Assembly (NCBI RefSeq): GCF_003113495.2
Contig: NZ_CP084506.1
Span: forward strand, 1,550,001 to 1,614,000
Direction of reading: 5' to 3'
Length of the DNA: 64,000 nucleotides
Source: Edwardsiella tarda ATCC 15947 = NBRC 105688
Lineage (GTDB): Bacteria > Pseudomonadota > Gammaproteobacteria > Enterobacterales > Enterobacteriaceae
Shown: positions 55,912 through 63,785 of the stretch, piece by piece
How the letters are laid out: each line of letters begins with the position of its first letter
Numbering within the stretch: position 1 is the first letter of the stretch
Notes under the pieces: generated by a model
The model's database searches: none
What the model was told of the DNA's origin: nothing
What the model saw: the letters and a program-made list of their open reading frames with translations, nothing else
Position numbers and translations under genes: made by a program

Positions 55912-55947
55912 TACTGGGGGGTAGTATTCTATACTGGGGGGGGAGTA
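55912..55947. promoter_or_regulatory. Two RcnR operators (TACT-Gn-AGTA)
   Basis: TACT-GGGGGG-T-AGTA at 55912-55926 and TACT-GGGGGGGG-AGTA at 55932-55947 lie 20 bp apart between the divergent rcnR and rcnA. RcnR recognises TACT-G6-N-AGTA sites in E. coli. The G tract of the second copy is longer by one if the N position is counted as G. Confidence 0.92.
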
Positions 55948-55984
55948 GAATGCCGGCCACATTTCATTAGTAAGAATCATTATC

Positions 55985-57070
55985 ATGGACACCTTTACCG
56001 CTCTGTTACAGCAAGGAAATGCCTGGTGGTTTATTCCCAGCGCCATCTTGCTGGGGATCCTCCACGGCCTGGAGCCAGGCCATTCTAAGACGATGATGGC
56101 GGCCTTTATCATCGCGATTAAAGGCACGGTACGTCAGGCTGTGATGTTGGGACTGGCCGCGACGGTTTCCCATACCGCCGTGGTGTGGCTGATCGCCTTG
56201 GGCGGAATCTTCCTCAGTCAACGCTTCACCGCGCAGTCGGTCGAGCCCTGGCTACAGCTGATTTCTGCGCTGGTGATCCTGGCGACGGCGTGCTGGATGT
56301 TTTTACGCACCTGGCGCGGTGAGCGCGGTTGGCTCGCACACCACCATCATCACCATCATGATGAATGCTGCTACCTCGATGGCGAGACAGGGCGTTTACG
56401 TCTCGCCATTCACGATGAGGCGCAGGGGGCTTACTTCCAGCTCCGCGCCGAGGCGGGACGTCTACCCCCAACCGACGAGGTGACGTTGCAGCTGACGCGT
56501 GAGAGCGGGGAGGTGGAACAGTATCGCTTCCGCTCCTGTGCCGACGACTACCAATCCGTCGAGGCGATCCCGGAGCCGCATAGCTTCACGGTGCGTTTGT
56601 TGCTCGGGCCTCGCGAGGCGCCGCAGCGTCTGAACTGTGCCTTCCATGAGCCGGATGACCATCATCATGGGCATGACGACGCGGAGTACCAGGATGCGCA
56701 CGCCAAGGCGCATGCCGAGGAGATCCAGCGGAGCTTCGTCGGTAAGCGCTCGGTGAGTAATGGGCAGATCGTCCTGTTCGGCCTGACCGGGGGGTTGATC
56801 CCCTGTCCGGCGGCGATCACCATCCTGTTGATCTGTATCCAGCTGAAGGCGATCGCCCTGGGAGCGACGATGGTGCTCTGCTTCAGCCTCGGGTTGGCGA
56901 TCACCCTGGTCACGGTTGGGGTCGCCGCCGCCGTTAGCGTGCGCCAGGCGAGCAAGCGTTGGCCAGGCTTTGATCGGCTGGCCGCGAAGGCGCCTTACGC
57001 CTCCTGCCTGTTGATCGGCGCGGTGGGGATCTACATGGGTCTGCATGGCTATTGGGGATTGGTGGGCTAA
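55985..57070 (+). CDS. rcnA: Nickel/cobalt efflux protein RcnA
   Basis: Inner-membrane exporter of nickel and cobalt (NicO superfamily). It has 361 residues, well above the E. coli length of about 274. Helix blocks [20 protein letters not shown] and [23 protein letters not shown] are the NicO signatures. A His-run (H119-H125) followed by DECC lies after helix 3, and a second cluster ([20 protein letters not shown], about 222-241) ends the large loop. The added length lies between them (about 130-220) in a soluble domain. Controlled by RcnR from the adjacent operators. Confidence 0.93.
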   Translation: MDTFTALLQQGNAWWFIPSAILLGILHGLEPGHSKTMMAAFIIAIKGTVRQAVMLGLAATVSHTAVVWLIALGGIFLSQRFTAQSVEPWLQLISALVILATACWMFLRTWRGERGWLAHHHHHHHDECCYLDGETGRLRLAIHDEAQGAYFQLRAEAGRLPPTDEVTLQLTRESGEVEQYRFRSCADDYQSVEAIPEPHSFTVRLLLGPREAPQRLNCAFHEPDDHHHGHDDAEYQDAHAKAHAEEIQRSFVGKRSVSNGQIVLFGLTGGLIPCPAAITILLICIQLKAIALGATMVLCFSLGLAITLVTVGVAAAVSVRQASKRWPGFDRLAAKAPYASCLLIGAVGIYMGLHGYWGLVG

Positions 57071-57328
57071 GCGTCGGCTCTCCCAGCCGTGGATGTGCCT
57101 TGTGGCTTACCGGGCGTGCGCCGCCCCGCCTGGTGCGTCAGCGGTTGCACCGGTTGCGATGCCGTCATCTGGCGACGATTGACATGCTGTCGGCCTCCGT
57201 GATGATGACCGCCATGCGGCGTCCGTTGGACGGGGAGCGATGCCCCGCCGAGTGCGGGTAGTGTAGGGCATTGAGCCCGCCCTGTCCGGAGAGCCCCCTA
57301 ACGCGGGCTCGCGCGGCTGACGGGGATG

Positions 57329-57352
57329 GGGCATGGCGGAATGGCCATGCCC
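57329..57352. terminator. Terminator hairpin between rcnA and surface lipoprotein gene
   Basis: GGGCATGGC and GCCATGCCC pair over nine bases around GGAATG. It lies at the end of the 290-bp gap between convergent genes; the rest of that gap holds nothing I recognise. Confidence 0.6.
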
Positions 57353-57360
57353 AAACCGGA

Positions 57361-58599
57361 TCAGTCGCGTTTGACCCGCTGTGCGCCGAAGACGCCGCCG
57401 CGTTCTACGCTGTAGTCATCGATAAAGTTGACCTCGCCAGCGGCGACCTCGCCCTCTTTGCCATAGAAGCCGCCGACGATGTGGCCGTTAACCGCGTTAC
57501 GCTGAGCATTGACACGGTGCAGCCTGGCGCCGAAGGTCCCCTCGTCGCTAACGGTATTGTCACCATCGTCCCGGATAACGTAGTCGATATCGCTGGCTAG
57601 ACCCGTGCCCTTGAGAGCGCCAGTGATCTTATTATCTTGATAGTGTAGGCGGATGGCGGCCTCACGTGGGATATCGAAGTGGTTATAGAACAGGGTGCCC
57701 ACATAGTCCGCCTGGGTTTCAGGGCGGCGTCTGTCGCTGGCGTTGACCGCGTAGACCAGGCTGGTGGTTGTCTGATCCTGATCATCTTCATTCTGCGCCG
57801 TTTCGCGGTGAGTATAGGTGTGCACATAGCCATAGTAACCCGCCAGCTTGCCATCGGCATCACGCAGCGTCAGGACTCTCTGACCGGTAATGGCGCGGCT
57901 ATCCTTTTCATCGAGCTTGATGGGGGGAGTGACCTCGATGGCGATATTGGTCCCCTCGACCTTTACGGTGAACTCGCTGTCGGGGCTGAGTGCGTTAAAA
58001 CCGGATATATGGATGGCGTCATGGGGGCCGATCTCCCGCAGGTACGCCTCATATACCGCCTCTGGTTCACCGAAGGCGGCGCTGGGGCGAACCTCGGGTG
58101 CCGTCGGCGCGGCCGGGATGGGCTGCGCGGCGATAGGGGGAACCTCGGGTGCTATCGGCGCGGCCGGGATGGGCTGCGCGGCGTTGGGGTGAACCTCGGG
58201 TGCTATCGGCGCGGCCGGGATGGGCTGAGCGGCGATAGGGGGAACCTCGGGTGCCGTCGGCGCGGCCGGAATGGGCTGAGCGGCGCTGGGGCGAACCTCG
58301 GGCGCCGTCGGCGCAGCCGGGATGGGCTGAGCGGCGCTGGGGCGAACCTCGGGTGCCGTCGGCGCGGCCGGGATGGGCTGAGCGGCGCTGGGGCGAACCT
58401 CGGGTGCCGTCGGCGCGGCCGGGACGGGCTGAGCAGTGCTGGGGAGAACCTTGGGTGCCGTCGGTGCTGGCGCGATGGCCCGCGCCTGCGCAGCATCGCC
58501 ACCGCCACCGCCACCGCCACCGCCACCGCCACCGCCACCGCAGGCGGTCAATAGCGCAGAAGATAAGAGTAAGAAGAGTGTGTTATAGCGTGGTTTCAT
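57361..58599 (-). CDS. Slam-dependent surface lipoprotein with Gly tract and Pro-rich repeats
   Basis: 412 residues. The lipobox LLTAC puts the lipidated cysteine at C20. Fourteen glycines (21-34) follow, then seven and a half 17-residue repeats (46-175; P-T-A-P-E-V-R-P-S-A-A-Q-P-I-P-A-A). The C-terminal domain (about 255-412) looks like the beta-barrel of TbpB/Slam substrates, ending GGFYGKEGEVAAGEVNFIDD and GGVFGAQR. It lies 14 bp downstream of the Slam gene. The Gly tract and repeats would act as a flexible stalk. The ligand or host target is unknown. Confidence 0.85.
   Translation of the reverse strand: MKPRYNTLFLLLSSALLTACGGGGGGGGGGGGGGDAAQARAIAPAPTAPKVLPSTAQPVPAAPTAPEVRPSAAQPIPAAPTAPEVRPSAAQPIPAAPTAPEVRPSAAQPIPAAPTAPEVPPIAAQPIPAAPIAPEVHPNAAQPIPAAPIAPEVPPIAAQPIPAAPTAPEVRPSAAFGEPEAVYEAYLREIGPHDAIHISGFNALSPDSEFTVKVEGTNIAIEVTPPIKLDEKDSRAITGQRVLTLRDADGKLAGYYGYVHTYTHRETAQNEDDQDQTTTSLVYAVNASDRRRPETQADYVGTLFYNHFDIPREAAIRLHYQDNKITGALKGTGLASDIDYVIRDDGDNTVSDEGTFGARLHRVNAQRNAVNGHIVGGFYGKEGEVAAGEVNFIDDYSVERGGVFGAQRVKRD
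58075..58464. repeat. 51-bp in-frame tandem repeat in the surface lipoprotein
   Basis: Seven full units and one partial unit of 51 bp encode the 17-residue Pro/Ala-rich repeat. Units 2 to 4 are nearly identical, while units 5 to 7 diverge at one or two codons (R to P or H, S to I or N, T to I). Copy number can change without shifting frame. Confidence 0.93.
58498..58539. repeat. Hexanucleotide repeat coding for the Gly tract
   Basis: Seven perfect copies of a six-base unit (GCCACC on the plus strand) encode 14 glycines right after the lipidated cysteine. Slippage would add or remove pairs of glycines and so change stalk length while keeping frame. Confidence 0.92.
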
Positions 58600-58613
58600 A
58601 GTTATCCCTAGCG

Positions 58614-59984
58614 TTAGAAAAGCTTACTAAAGGTCAGGAAGGCCATTTTTTTATCGTATTCGTAAAATGGATGATTGCTGTCACTTTTAAAATATGACAG
58701 ATTGATTTTTGGCGTGATGCCAAAGTAATAAATGTCACGATGCCAGAGGGTTATCAGGGCGCCGTACTCTTTATTTCTTTGCTGAATTCCGAAGAAGTCT
58801 GTGCTATCGTAAAACTTGTTGGCGTAATTTATCTGCATGATGCTGGATATGCCGCCTGGCCACTCATTTCCCCAGCCCGCCCGCCACTTTATCCTCTGAA
58901 AGGCTAAACTCTTACGCTCAACGTTTTCACGTTGGTAGTCACTGCCCCAAAACCAAAATTGCTCGGGGCTCGAGGAATAATAGAGCGTCGTTGACAGTAG
59001 ATGGTTTTTGCTGTCGCGCTGTGTGCGCCGTTTATTTGTGGTGTGACTTTTCTCAGCGTCAACGTCTATTTTCCAGCGAGGACTCAGACGGTATTCTGTC
59101 TCAATGCGCAGCCCCGGCGATGTTCCCTCGCTAGAAAGGGAGGGCGCCTGATTATCCGATGCCCATTCGCGCTCTATAAAGGGCAATAGCAACAGGGAGG
59201 CGTTAAGATCGCGTAGGCCTAGACCGGCGCTCAGACGGGCCGTTGCCTGATCGTAGCGATGATTGTTAGTGAAGTACTTCCCATAGGCCAGCGTGCGGAT
59301 CTCGCTGAACAACCCCTCCGGCAATGACCAGGTCTTACTAGCGCTAAGATAGTAAGAAAAGCCCTGTCCGCTTTGCCGTTTTTCCGCCTGCCATGGGCCA
59401 ATTTTTACGTTAGTGCCTGGCGCATTATTAATGTTACTCTCATTAATATAGTTAACACCTAGGTTGAACGACCAGCTGTCTTTCTGCTGTATTGCCCTGA
59501 TATAGCTATCCACTATCTCATTAATCACTTCGCCGTTGCTATTAGCCCGCAGCTTATTGAATTGCAGTAGCGCAGAGGCGCGGTCTTTATTCTGAAACAG
59601 CGCGATAGCCAACTGCAGGCGGGCAATGTTTAGCTGTGGTTCCTTGGCGATGACGCGGCGGTAATAACGGATGGCGTCGCGATAATTACCCTCCTCTTTG
59701 GCTAAAATAGCCTTACCCCATGCGGCTAGATTCTCGTCGTATCCTGGCTGCGCCTGATAAAGTGGCAGCAAGATCTTGACGGCGGCGGCATCTGATTTTA
59801 TCACCGCCTGGATCATGCCTTGGAAAATAATATGTGGCTGTGTTTTTAAGACTTCTTGAGAAATGACAAAGGTGTTTTTTACCGCTTGAGGTGCGCTGGC
59901 GGCATCCGCTGCGCTCATCGTTAATACGCTTAACAGAATAGCGGACCCTATCTGTAAAAGTTGCGCTTCTATTTTAATCAGCAT
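58614..59984 (-). CDS. Surface lipoprotein assembly modifier (Slam, DUF560 family)
   Basis: Outer-membrane translocon for surface lipoproteins, 456 residues. After a signal peptide (about 1-28), a TPR-type helical domain (about 45-165, with YQAQPGYDENLAAWGKAILAKEEGNYRDAIRYYRRVI) precedes a 14-strand-type barrel (about 170-456) starting WSFNLGVNYINESNINNAPG, a Slam hallmark, and ending FLTFSKLF. The lipoprotein it exports is encoded 14 bp downstream. The gene is visibly more AT-rich than its neighbours, suggesting acquisition by transfer. Confidence 0.9.
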   Translation of the reverse strand: MLIKIEAQLLQIGSAILLSVLTMSAADAASAPQAVKNTFVISQEVLKTQPHIIFQGMIQAVIKSDAAAVKILLPLYQAQPGYDENLAAWGKAILAKEEGNYRDAIRYYRRVIAKEPQLNIARLQLAIALFQNKDRASALLQFNKLRANSNGEVINEIVDSYIRAIQQKDSWSFNLGVNYINESNINNAPGTNVKIGPWQAEKRQSGQGFSYYLSASKTWSLPEGLFSEIRTLAYGKYFTNNHRYDQATARLSAGLGLRDLNASLLLLPFIEREWASDNQAPSLSSEGTSPGLRIETEYRLSPRWKIDVDAEKSHTTNKRRTQRDSKNHLLSTTLYYSSSPEQFWFWGSDYQRENVERKSLAFQRIKWRAGWGNEWPGGISSIMQINYANKFYDSTDFFGIQQRNKEYGALITLWHRDIYYFGITPKINLSYFKSDSNHPFYEYDKKMAFLTFSKLF

Positions 59985-60032
59985 CTAATGAATGGCTTAT
60001 AATACACGCTTGTAAAAGCGATGCTTTCGTTG

Positions 60033-60047
60033 GTAATAAATTATTAC
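60033..60047. promoter_or_regulatory. AT-rich palindrome upstream of the Slam gene
   Basis: GTAATAA-A-TTATTAC is a perfect 15-bp palindrome about 49 bp upstream of the Slam start codon, within a 252-bp AT-rich gap. It may be a regulator site; it is not a clear Fur box. Function unknown. Confidence 0.35.
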
Positions 60048-60236
60048 ATACGCATTCATTTTGAAACTAAACCAATGTTAAACCACACGGGAGTATCAGC
60101 CAGTTTGGTTGATTATGTGTGATGAATGTGTTCGGCTAGCGACTTGAGCCTGACAATGCTGTTTTGATAGGTTTTATAGCTATTAAAAAATTTAAATTTA
60201 GTGTTTATTGCTAATAAATGGCAGTGTGGTGATAAA

Positions 60237-61166
60237 TTAATCTACTGACAAGCACTGCGTCGCGCCCGTGCGCGCCAGTCGACGGTACTGCTGTGGCGAC
60301 ATACCAACATACTTACTGAAGGTGCTGTAGAAGCGACTGCTGGAGTGGAAGCCGGCGGTTAGGGCGATGTCGAGGATCGTGCGGTCGGTATCGCTCAGTA
60401 GTACGCGCACATGGTTGATGCGCATCGACGTGATGTATTGCTTCAGCGTCATTTTCATCACCCGCTGAAACAGTGTCATCGCATAGTGAGGGTTGAGACG
60501 GACATGCTGTGCCACCTGATCGATCGTCAGCGCCCGATCGTAGTGACCGGCGATGTAGCTCAGCATCTGGCTGACGTAAAATAGGGCATGACGCGACAAC
60601 GCCTGCTCGCCGCCACGCGTATGTGCCGCCTGCTCGGCCTGCTGCGAATGCCAGCCGGAGAGGCTAAAGCGTTTTAACATTAAGTAGATTTCCTCGCTGG
60701 CCAATTGATGCATGGCCGGGCTGGTGCTGGCCAGATCCTGCTGCCAGCGTTGTATCTCCTGGGACGTCAGGGGTAACGCCTGTTGCGATATCACGACGCG
60801 ACCATGCGTGACGTGGTTGATCAGTTGGCGATCCAGCGGCCAGGAGAGGAAGAGATGCATCGGCAGGCTGAACAGCGCCATCTGGCGGCACCGACCGGGA
60901 TCGACCAGGCGGTGGGGGGTACAGGCCCAGAATAGGGCCATATGCCCCTGCGGAATGGTGAGTTGGCGATCGTCGATGCGGTAGTGGAGGTCACCATCGA
61001 AGGGGAGATTGATCTCTAACTGGCCATGCCAATGATTGCTCGCCATGACCTGTGGTGTACAGAGGGTCACCTCGAGACGCTGGGCTTCCGAATAGAGCAT
61101 CAACGGGCTGTGCGGCTGCGGATCGGTACTATTGCACATCGGTGCGCGGTGTGATGTATCCGGCAT
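60237..61166 (-). CDS. melR: Melibiose operon regulator MelR (AraC family)
   Basis: AraC-type activator of 309 residues, similar along its length to E. coli MelR (302). N-terminal cupin region (about 40-110) with SNHWHGQLEINLPFDGDLHYRI and FWACTPHRLVDPG; C-terminal helix-turn-helix pair (about 205-300) with LTIDQVAQHVRLNPHYAMTLFQRVM and ILDIALTAGFHSSSRFYSTF. Responds to melibiose. Divergent from melA over a 250-bp gap; GGAGAG precedes the ATG. Confidence 0.95.
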   Translation of the reverse strand: MPDTSHRAPMCNSTDPQPHSPLMLYSEAQRLEVTLCTPQVMASNHWHGQLEINLPFDGDLHYRIDDRQLTIPQGHMALFWACTPHRLVDPGRCRQMALFSLPMHLFLSWPLDRQLINHVTHGRVVISQQALPLTSQEIQRWQQDLASTSPAMHQLASEEIYLMLKRFSLSGWHSQQAEQAAHTRGGEQALSRHALFYVSQMLSYIAGHYDRALTIDQVAQHVRLNPHYAMTLFQRVMKMTLKQYITSMRINHVRVLLSDTDRTILDIALTAGFHSSSRFYSTFSKYVGMSPQQYRRLARTGATQCLSVD

Positions 61167-61416
61167 GGCTCTCTCCCTGAATCTGACGGTCGGCGGTGGG
61201 TGGCGCGCCTTTCCCGGCGTGTGCTACTGGCTACCTTACGCCTATCCGCGCGTGTCCGGCCTCTGTGTTATCCGATGATGACTCCCAAAAACTCAGATTT
61301 AATGACTTATAGCACTTAATCTAACAAAACGGGAGTTTCCTTAGCAGAATGCGGACGCCTGTTGTCCTCTGTGACTGGCACGATAATGCCATTGATAGCC
61401 TGAGCGGAGAACAGAG

Positions 61417-62769
61417 ATGTCTACAGCTAAGATCGCCTTTATCGGCGCCGGTTCTACTATTTTCGTCAAGAATATCCTTGGCGATGTGTTTCAGCGCCCG
61501 GCCTTACGGGGGGCCGAGATCGCCTTGATGGATATCGACGCGCAACGCCTGGCGGAGTCGCAGATCGTGGTGCGTAAGTTGATGGACTCCAGCGCCGCCG
61601 GTGGGCGCATCCATTGCTATAGCGAGTTACGTCCGGCGTTGCGTGACGCCGATTTCGTGGTGGTGGCCTTCCAGATCGGGGGCTACACCCCGTGCACGGT
61701 AACCGACTTCGAGGTCTGTAACCGCCATGGATTGCGACAAACCATCGGCGACACCCTCGGGCCCGCCGGGATCATGCGGGCGCTGCGCACCATCCCCCAT
61801 CTGTGGCAGATCTGCGAGGTGATGAGCGAAGTCTGCCCGCAGGCGACGATGCTAAATTACGTTAACCCGATGGCGATGAACACTTGGGCGATGTATGCGC
61901 GTTATCCGCAGATCAAGCAGGTCGGCCTGTGTCATTCGGTACAGGGCACAGCGCAGGAGTTGGCGCGTGATCTGGATATCGATCCGGCGACGCTGCGTTA
62001 TCGTTGCGCCGGCATCAACCATATGGCGTTCTTCCTCTCGCTGGAGCAGAAGGGGGTGGATGGTCATTATCACGACCTCTATCCCCGCCTGTTGCAGGCC
62101 TACCGTCAGGGGCAGGCGCCCAAGCCAAATATTCATGGCAATCTGCGCTGCCCGAACATCGTACGGTATGAGTTGTTGCAGAAGCTCGGTTACTTCGTCA
62201 CCGAGTCATCGGAGCATTTTGCCGAATATACTCCGTGGTTTATCAAGCCGGGACGTGAGGATCTGATCGCACACTACCAGATCCCATTGGATGAGTACCC
62301 GCGCCGTTGTGTGGAGCAACGGGAGAATTGGCAACGTGAGTTGGCGGCCTATCAGGCGGCGGAGCGTATTGAGGTGCGTCCCTCCCGCGAATATGCCAGT
62401 AGCATTATGAACGCCATCTGGACCGGGGAGCCGAGCGTGATTTACGGTAATGTGCGCAACGATGGCCTGATCGATAACCTGCCGGCCGGCTGTTGTGTCG
62501 AGGTGCCTTGCCTGGTGGACGCCAACGGGATCCAGCCGACACAGATTGGCGCCTTGCCGTCGCATCTGGCGGCGCTGATGCAGACCAATATCAACGTGCA
62601 GACGCTGCTGACCGAGGCGGTGCTGACGGAGGATCGCGAGCGGGTATATCATGCTGCGCTGCTCGACCCGCATACGGCGGCGGTGCTGGGTCTCGATGAG
62701 ATCTATGCCCTGATGGATGATCTGATCGCCGCGCATGGCGATTGGTTGCCTGCCTGGTTGCGCGCCTGA
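61417..62769 (+). CDS. melA: Alpha-galactosidase MelA (GH4)
   Basis: NAD- and manganese-dependent alpha-galactosidase that splits melibiose to galactose and glucose in the cytoplasm. It has 450 residues (E. coli 451). The NAD motif AFIGAGSTIF is at 7-16, and metal-site residues C172-H173 lie in GLCHSVQGTA; NYVNPMAMNTW and CAGINHMAFF are GH4 hallmarks. GGAGAACAGAG precedes the ATG. In E. coli melB follows melA; here an unrelated lipoprotein gene follows, so no cognate permease is adjacent. Confidence 0.96.
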   Translation: MSTAKIAFIGAGSTIFVKNILGDVFQRPALRGAEIALMDIDAQRLAESQIVVRKLMDSSAAGGRIHCYSELRPALRDADFVVVAFQIGGYTPCTVTDFEVCNRHGLRQTIGDTLGPAGIMRALRTIPHLWQICEVMSEVCPQATMLNYVNPMAMNTWAMYARYPQIKQVGLCHSVQGTAQELARDLDIDPATLRYRCAGINHMAFFLSLEQKGVDGHYHDLYPRLLQAYRQGQAPKPNIHGNLRCPNIVRYELLQKLGYFVTESSEHFAEYTPWFIKPGREDLIAHYQIPLDEYPRRCVEQRENWQRELAAYQAAERIEVRPSREYASSIMNAIWTGEPSVIYGNVRNDGLIDNLPAGCCVEVPCLVDANGIQPTQIGALPSHLAALMQTNINVQTLLTEAVLTEDRERVYHAALLDPHTAAVLGLDEIYALMDDLIAAHGDWLPAWLRA

Positions 62770-62911
62770 CGCGTTGCCGCCTTTGCACGCCGGGGGGCAT
62801 AAAATCAGACGATGCCGCAATGGCTGACCTAACATTATCGGCTACTATGGCCCTGCCTGCGGCGCGTTGTGCGGCGGAGGACAGATAATAACAGGTGTTA
62901 GCGGATAGGGT

Positions 62912-63475
62912 ATGGCAGCTATGTTGAAAGGATTATGTGTGGCATCGTTATTGGCATTGGGGGGTTGCGCCGATGCCTCCATCGTGATCAATCATGTCGA
63001 TAATTTCTCGGGGTATCGGGGCGAGAGCGGCGGCGGGCAGATCTACGTCTGCACCTTGACGCCGTTTAACAACGTCTACGCCGATGCCGGGCGTAGCGAA
63101 CAGATCGCCCGTTATAAAGTGGGGCAGCGTTGCGAACGGGGCCAGGGTGAGGGCAGCCTGTTCTGCCGTACCAAGGAGGCGGTCTGCACCACCACCACCT
63201 TGGACGGCTCGGCGGGTGAGGGATCGGCGCAATTGGTGGTGTATGAGGACGCGCGGCAGCGTGGCGCCTCATTGATCATCGATCGAGATATTCCCGATCT
63301 GTCGAACTATGGCTTCGCCGATCGCATCTCCTCCTTCTCGGTGCCACGAGGATGGACGGTGCGTTTCTATGAGGGGCGTAACTATAGCGGCGGCTACTAT
63401 ACCCGTCATGGTGGGGCGCAGGAGGCAACCGATTTTAACGATCGGGTCCAATCGATTCGCATTCTGAGCCGTTGA
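62912..63475 (+). CDS. Beta/gamma-crystallin-fold lipoprotein
   Basis: 187 residues with a lipoprotein signal MAAMLKGLCVASLLALGGC, giving a lipidated Cys near residue 19. The C-terminal part (about 105-187) reads as two crystallin Greek-key motifs: AQLVVYEDARQRGASLIID and WTVRFYEGRNYSGGYYT, each with the aromatic-corner and Gly pattern. Four other cysteines (about 50-95) could form disulfides. Such lipoproteins are known in enterobacteria but their role is unclear; protease inhibition or calcium binding are possibilities. An ATG three codons in is an alternative start. Confidence 0.75.
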   Translation: MAAMLKGLCVASLLALGGCADASIVINHVDNFSGYRGESGGGQIYVCTLTPFNNVYADAGRSEQIARYKVGQRCERGQGEGSLFCRTKEAVCTTTTLDGSAGEGSAQLVVYEDARQRGASLIIDRDIPDLSNYGFADRISSFSVPRGWTVRFYEGRNYSGGYYTRHGGAQEATDFNDRVQSIRILSR

Positions 63476-63487
63476 GTCAAACCGTAT

Positions 63488-63505
63488 GGCGGCGGTCGCG
63501 CCGCC
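63488..63505. terminator. Hairpin after the crystallin-like gene
   Basis: GGCGGC and GCCGCC form a six-base-pair stem around GGTCGC, 13 bp after the stop codon. It separates this gene from the convergent small-protein gene. Confidence 0.5.
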
Positions 63506-63544
63506 TGGCCTCATGACTAGCGCGATGACTGAGGCGACAGGGCG

Positions 63545-63682
63545 CTAGCGGGGAGCCAACCCCAGCAGCGACATGACGCTGGCTTTATCCAGATAGATGG
63601 CGGCGAGGAAGAGCAGGCTGCCCAAGAGGCAGACACCGCCAGACAACCCCATCACAATCAGCAGTGTACTTACCTTCTTCAT
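63545..63682 (-). CDS. Small membrane protein, 45 residues
   Basis: A short frame reading MKKVSTLLIVMGLSGG, then a hydrophobic helix to about residue 30 (VCLLGSLLFLAAIYL), then a short tail ending LLGLAPR. GGAG lies six bases before the ATG, a good ribosome site for this length. A single-pass inner-membrane peptide is expected. Too short for a family call, and I do not recognise it. It may be missed by gene finders with a length cut-off. Confidence 0.6.
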   Translation of the reverse strand: MKKVSTLLIVMGLSGGVCLLGSLLFLAAIYLDKASVMSLLGLAPR

Positions 63683-63785
63683 CGTGCGCTCCACGCGTAC
63701 TCGTTTAGCGGTGCGGCCCCTGCCGCTCCTCCTCTCACATGATCTTCACTGTAGCATAGCGGGAGGGGCCAAATGAATCCTCCGA

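Noticed and set aside
55864..56127. Longer start for rcnR
   Set aside because: The extension runs through the RcnR operators and the divergent rcnA start; the 90-residue form matches E. coli exactly.
61167..61416. Exact MelR and CRP sites before melA
   Set aside because: ACTCCC repeats in inverted order (61281-61340) and a TGTGA half-site are present, but none fits the known 18-bp MelR site well enough to call by eye.
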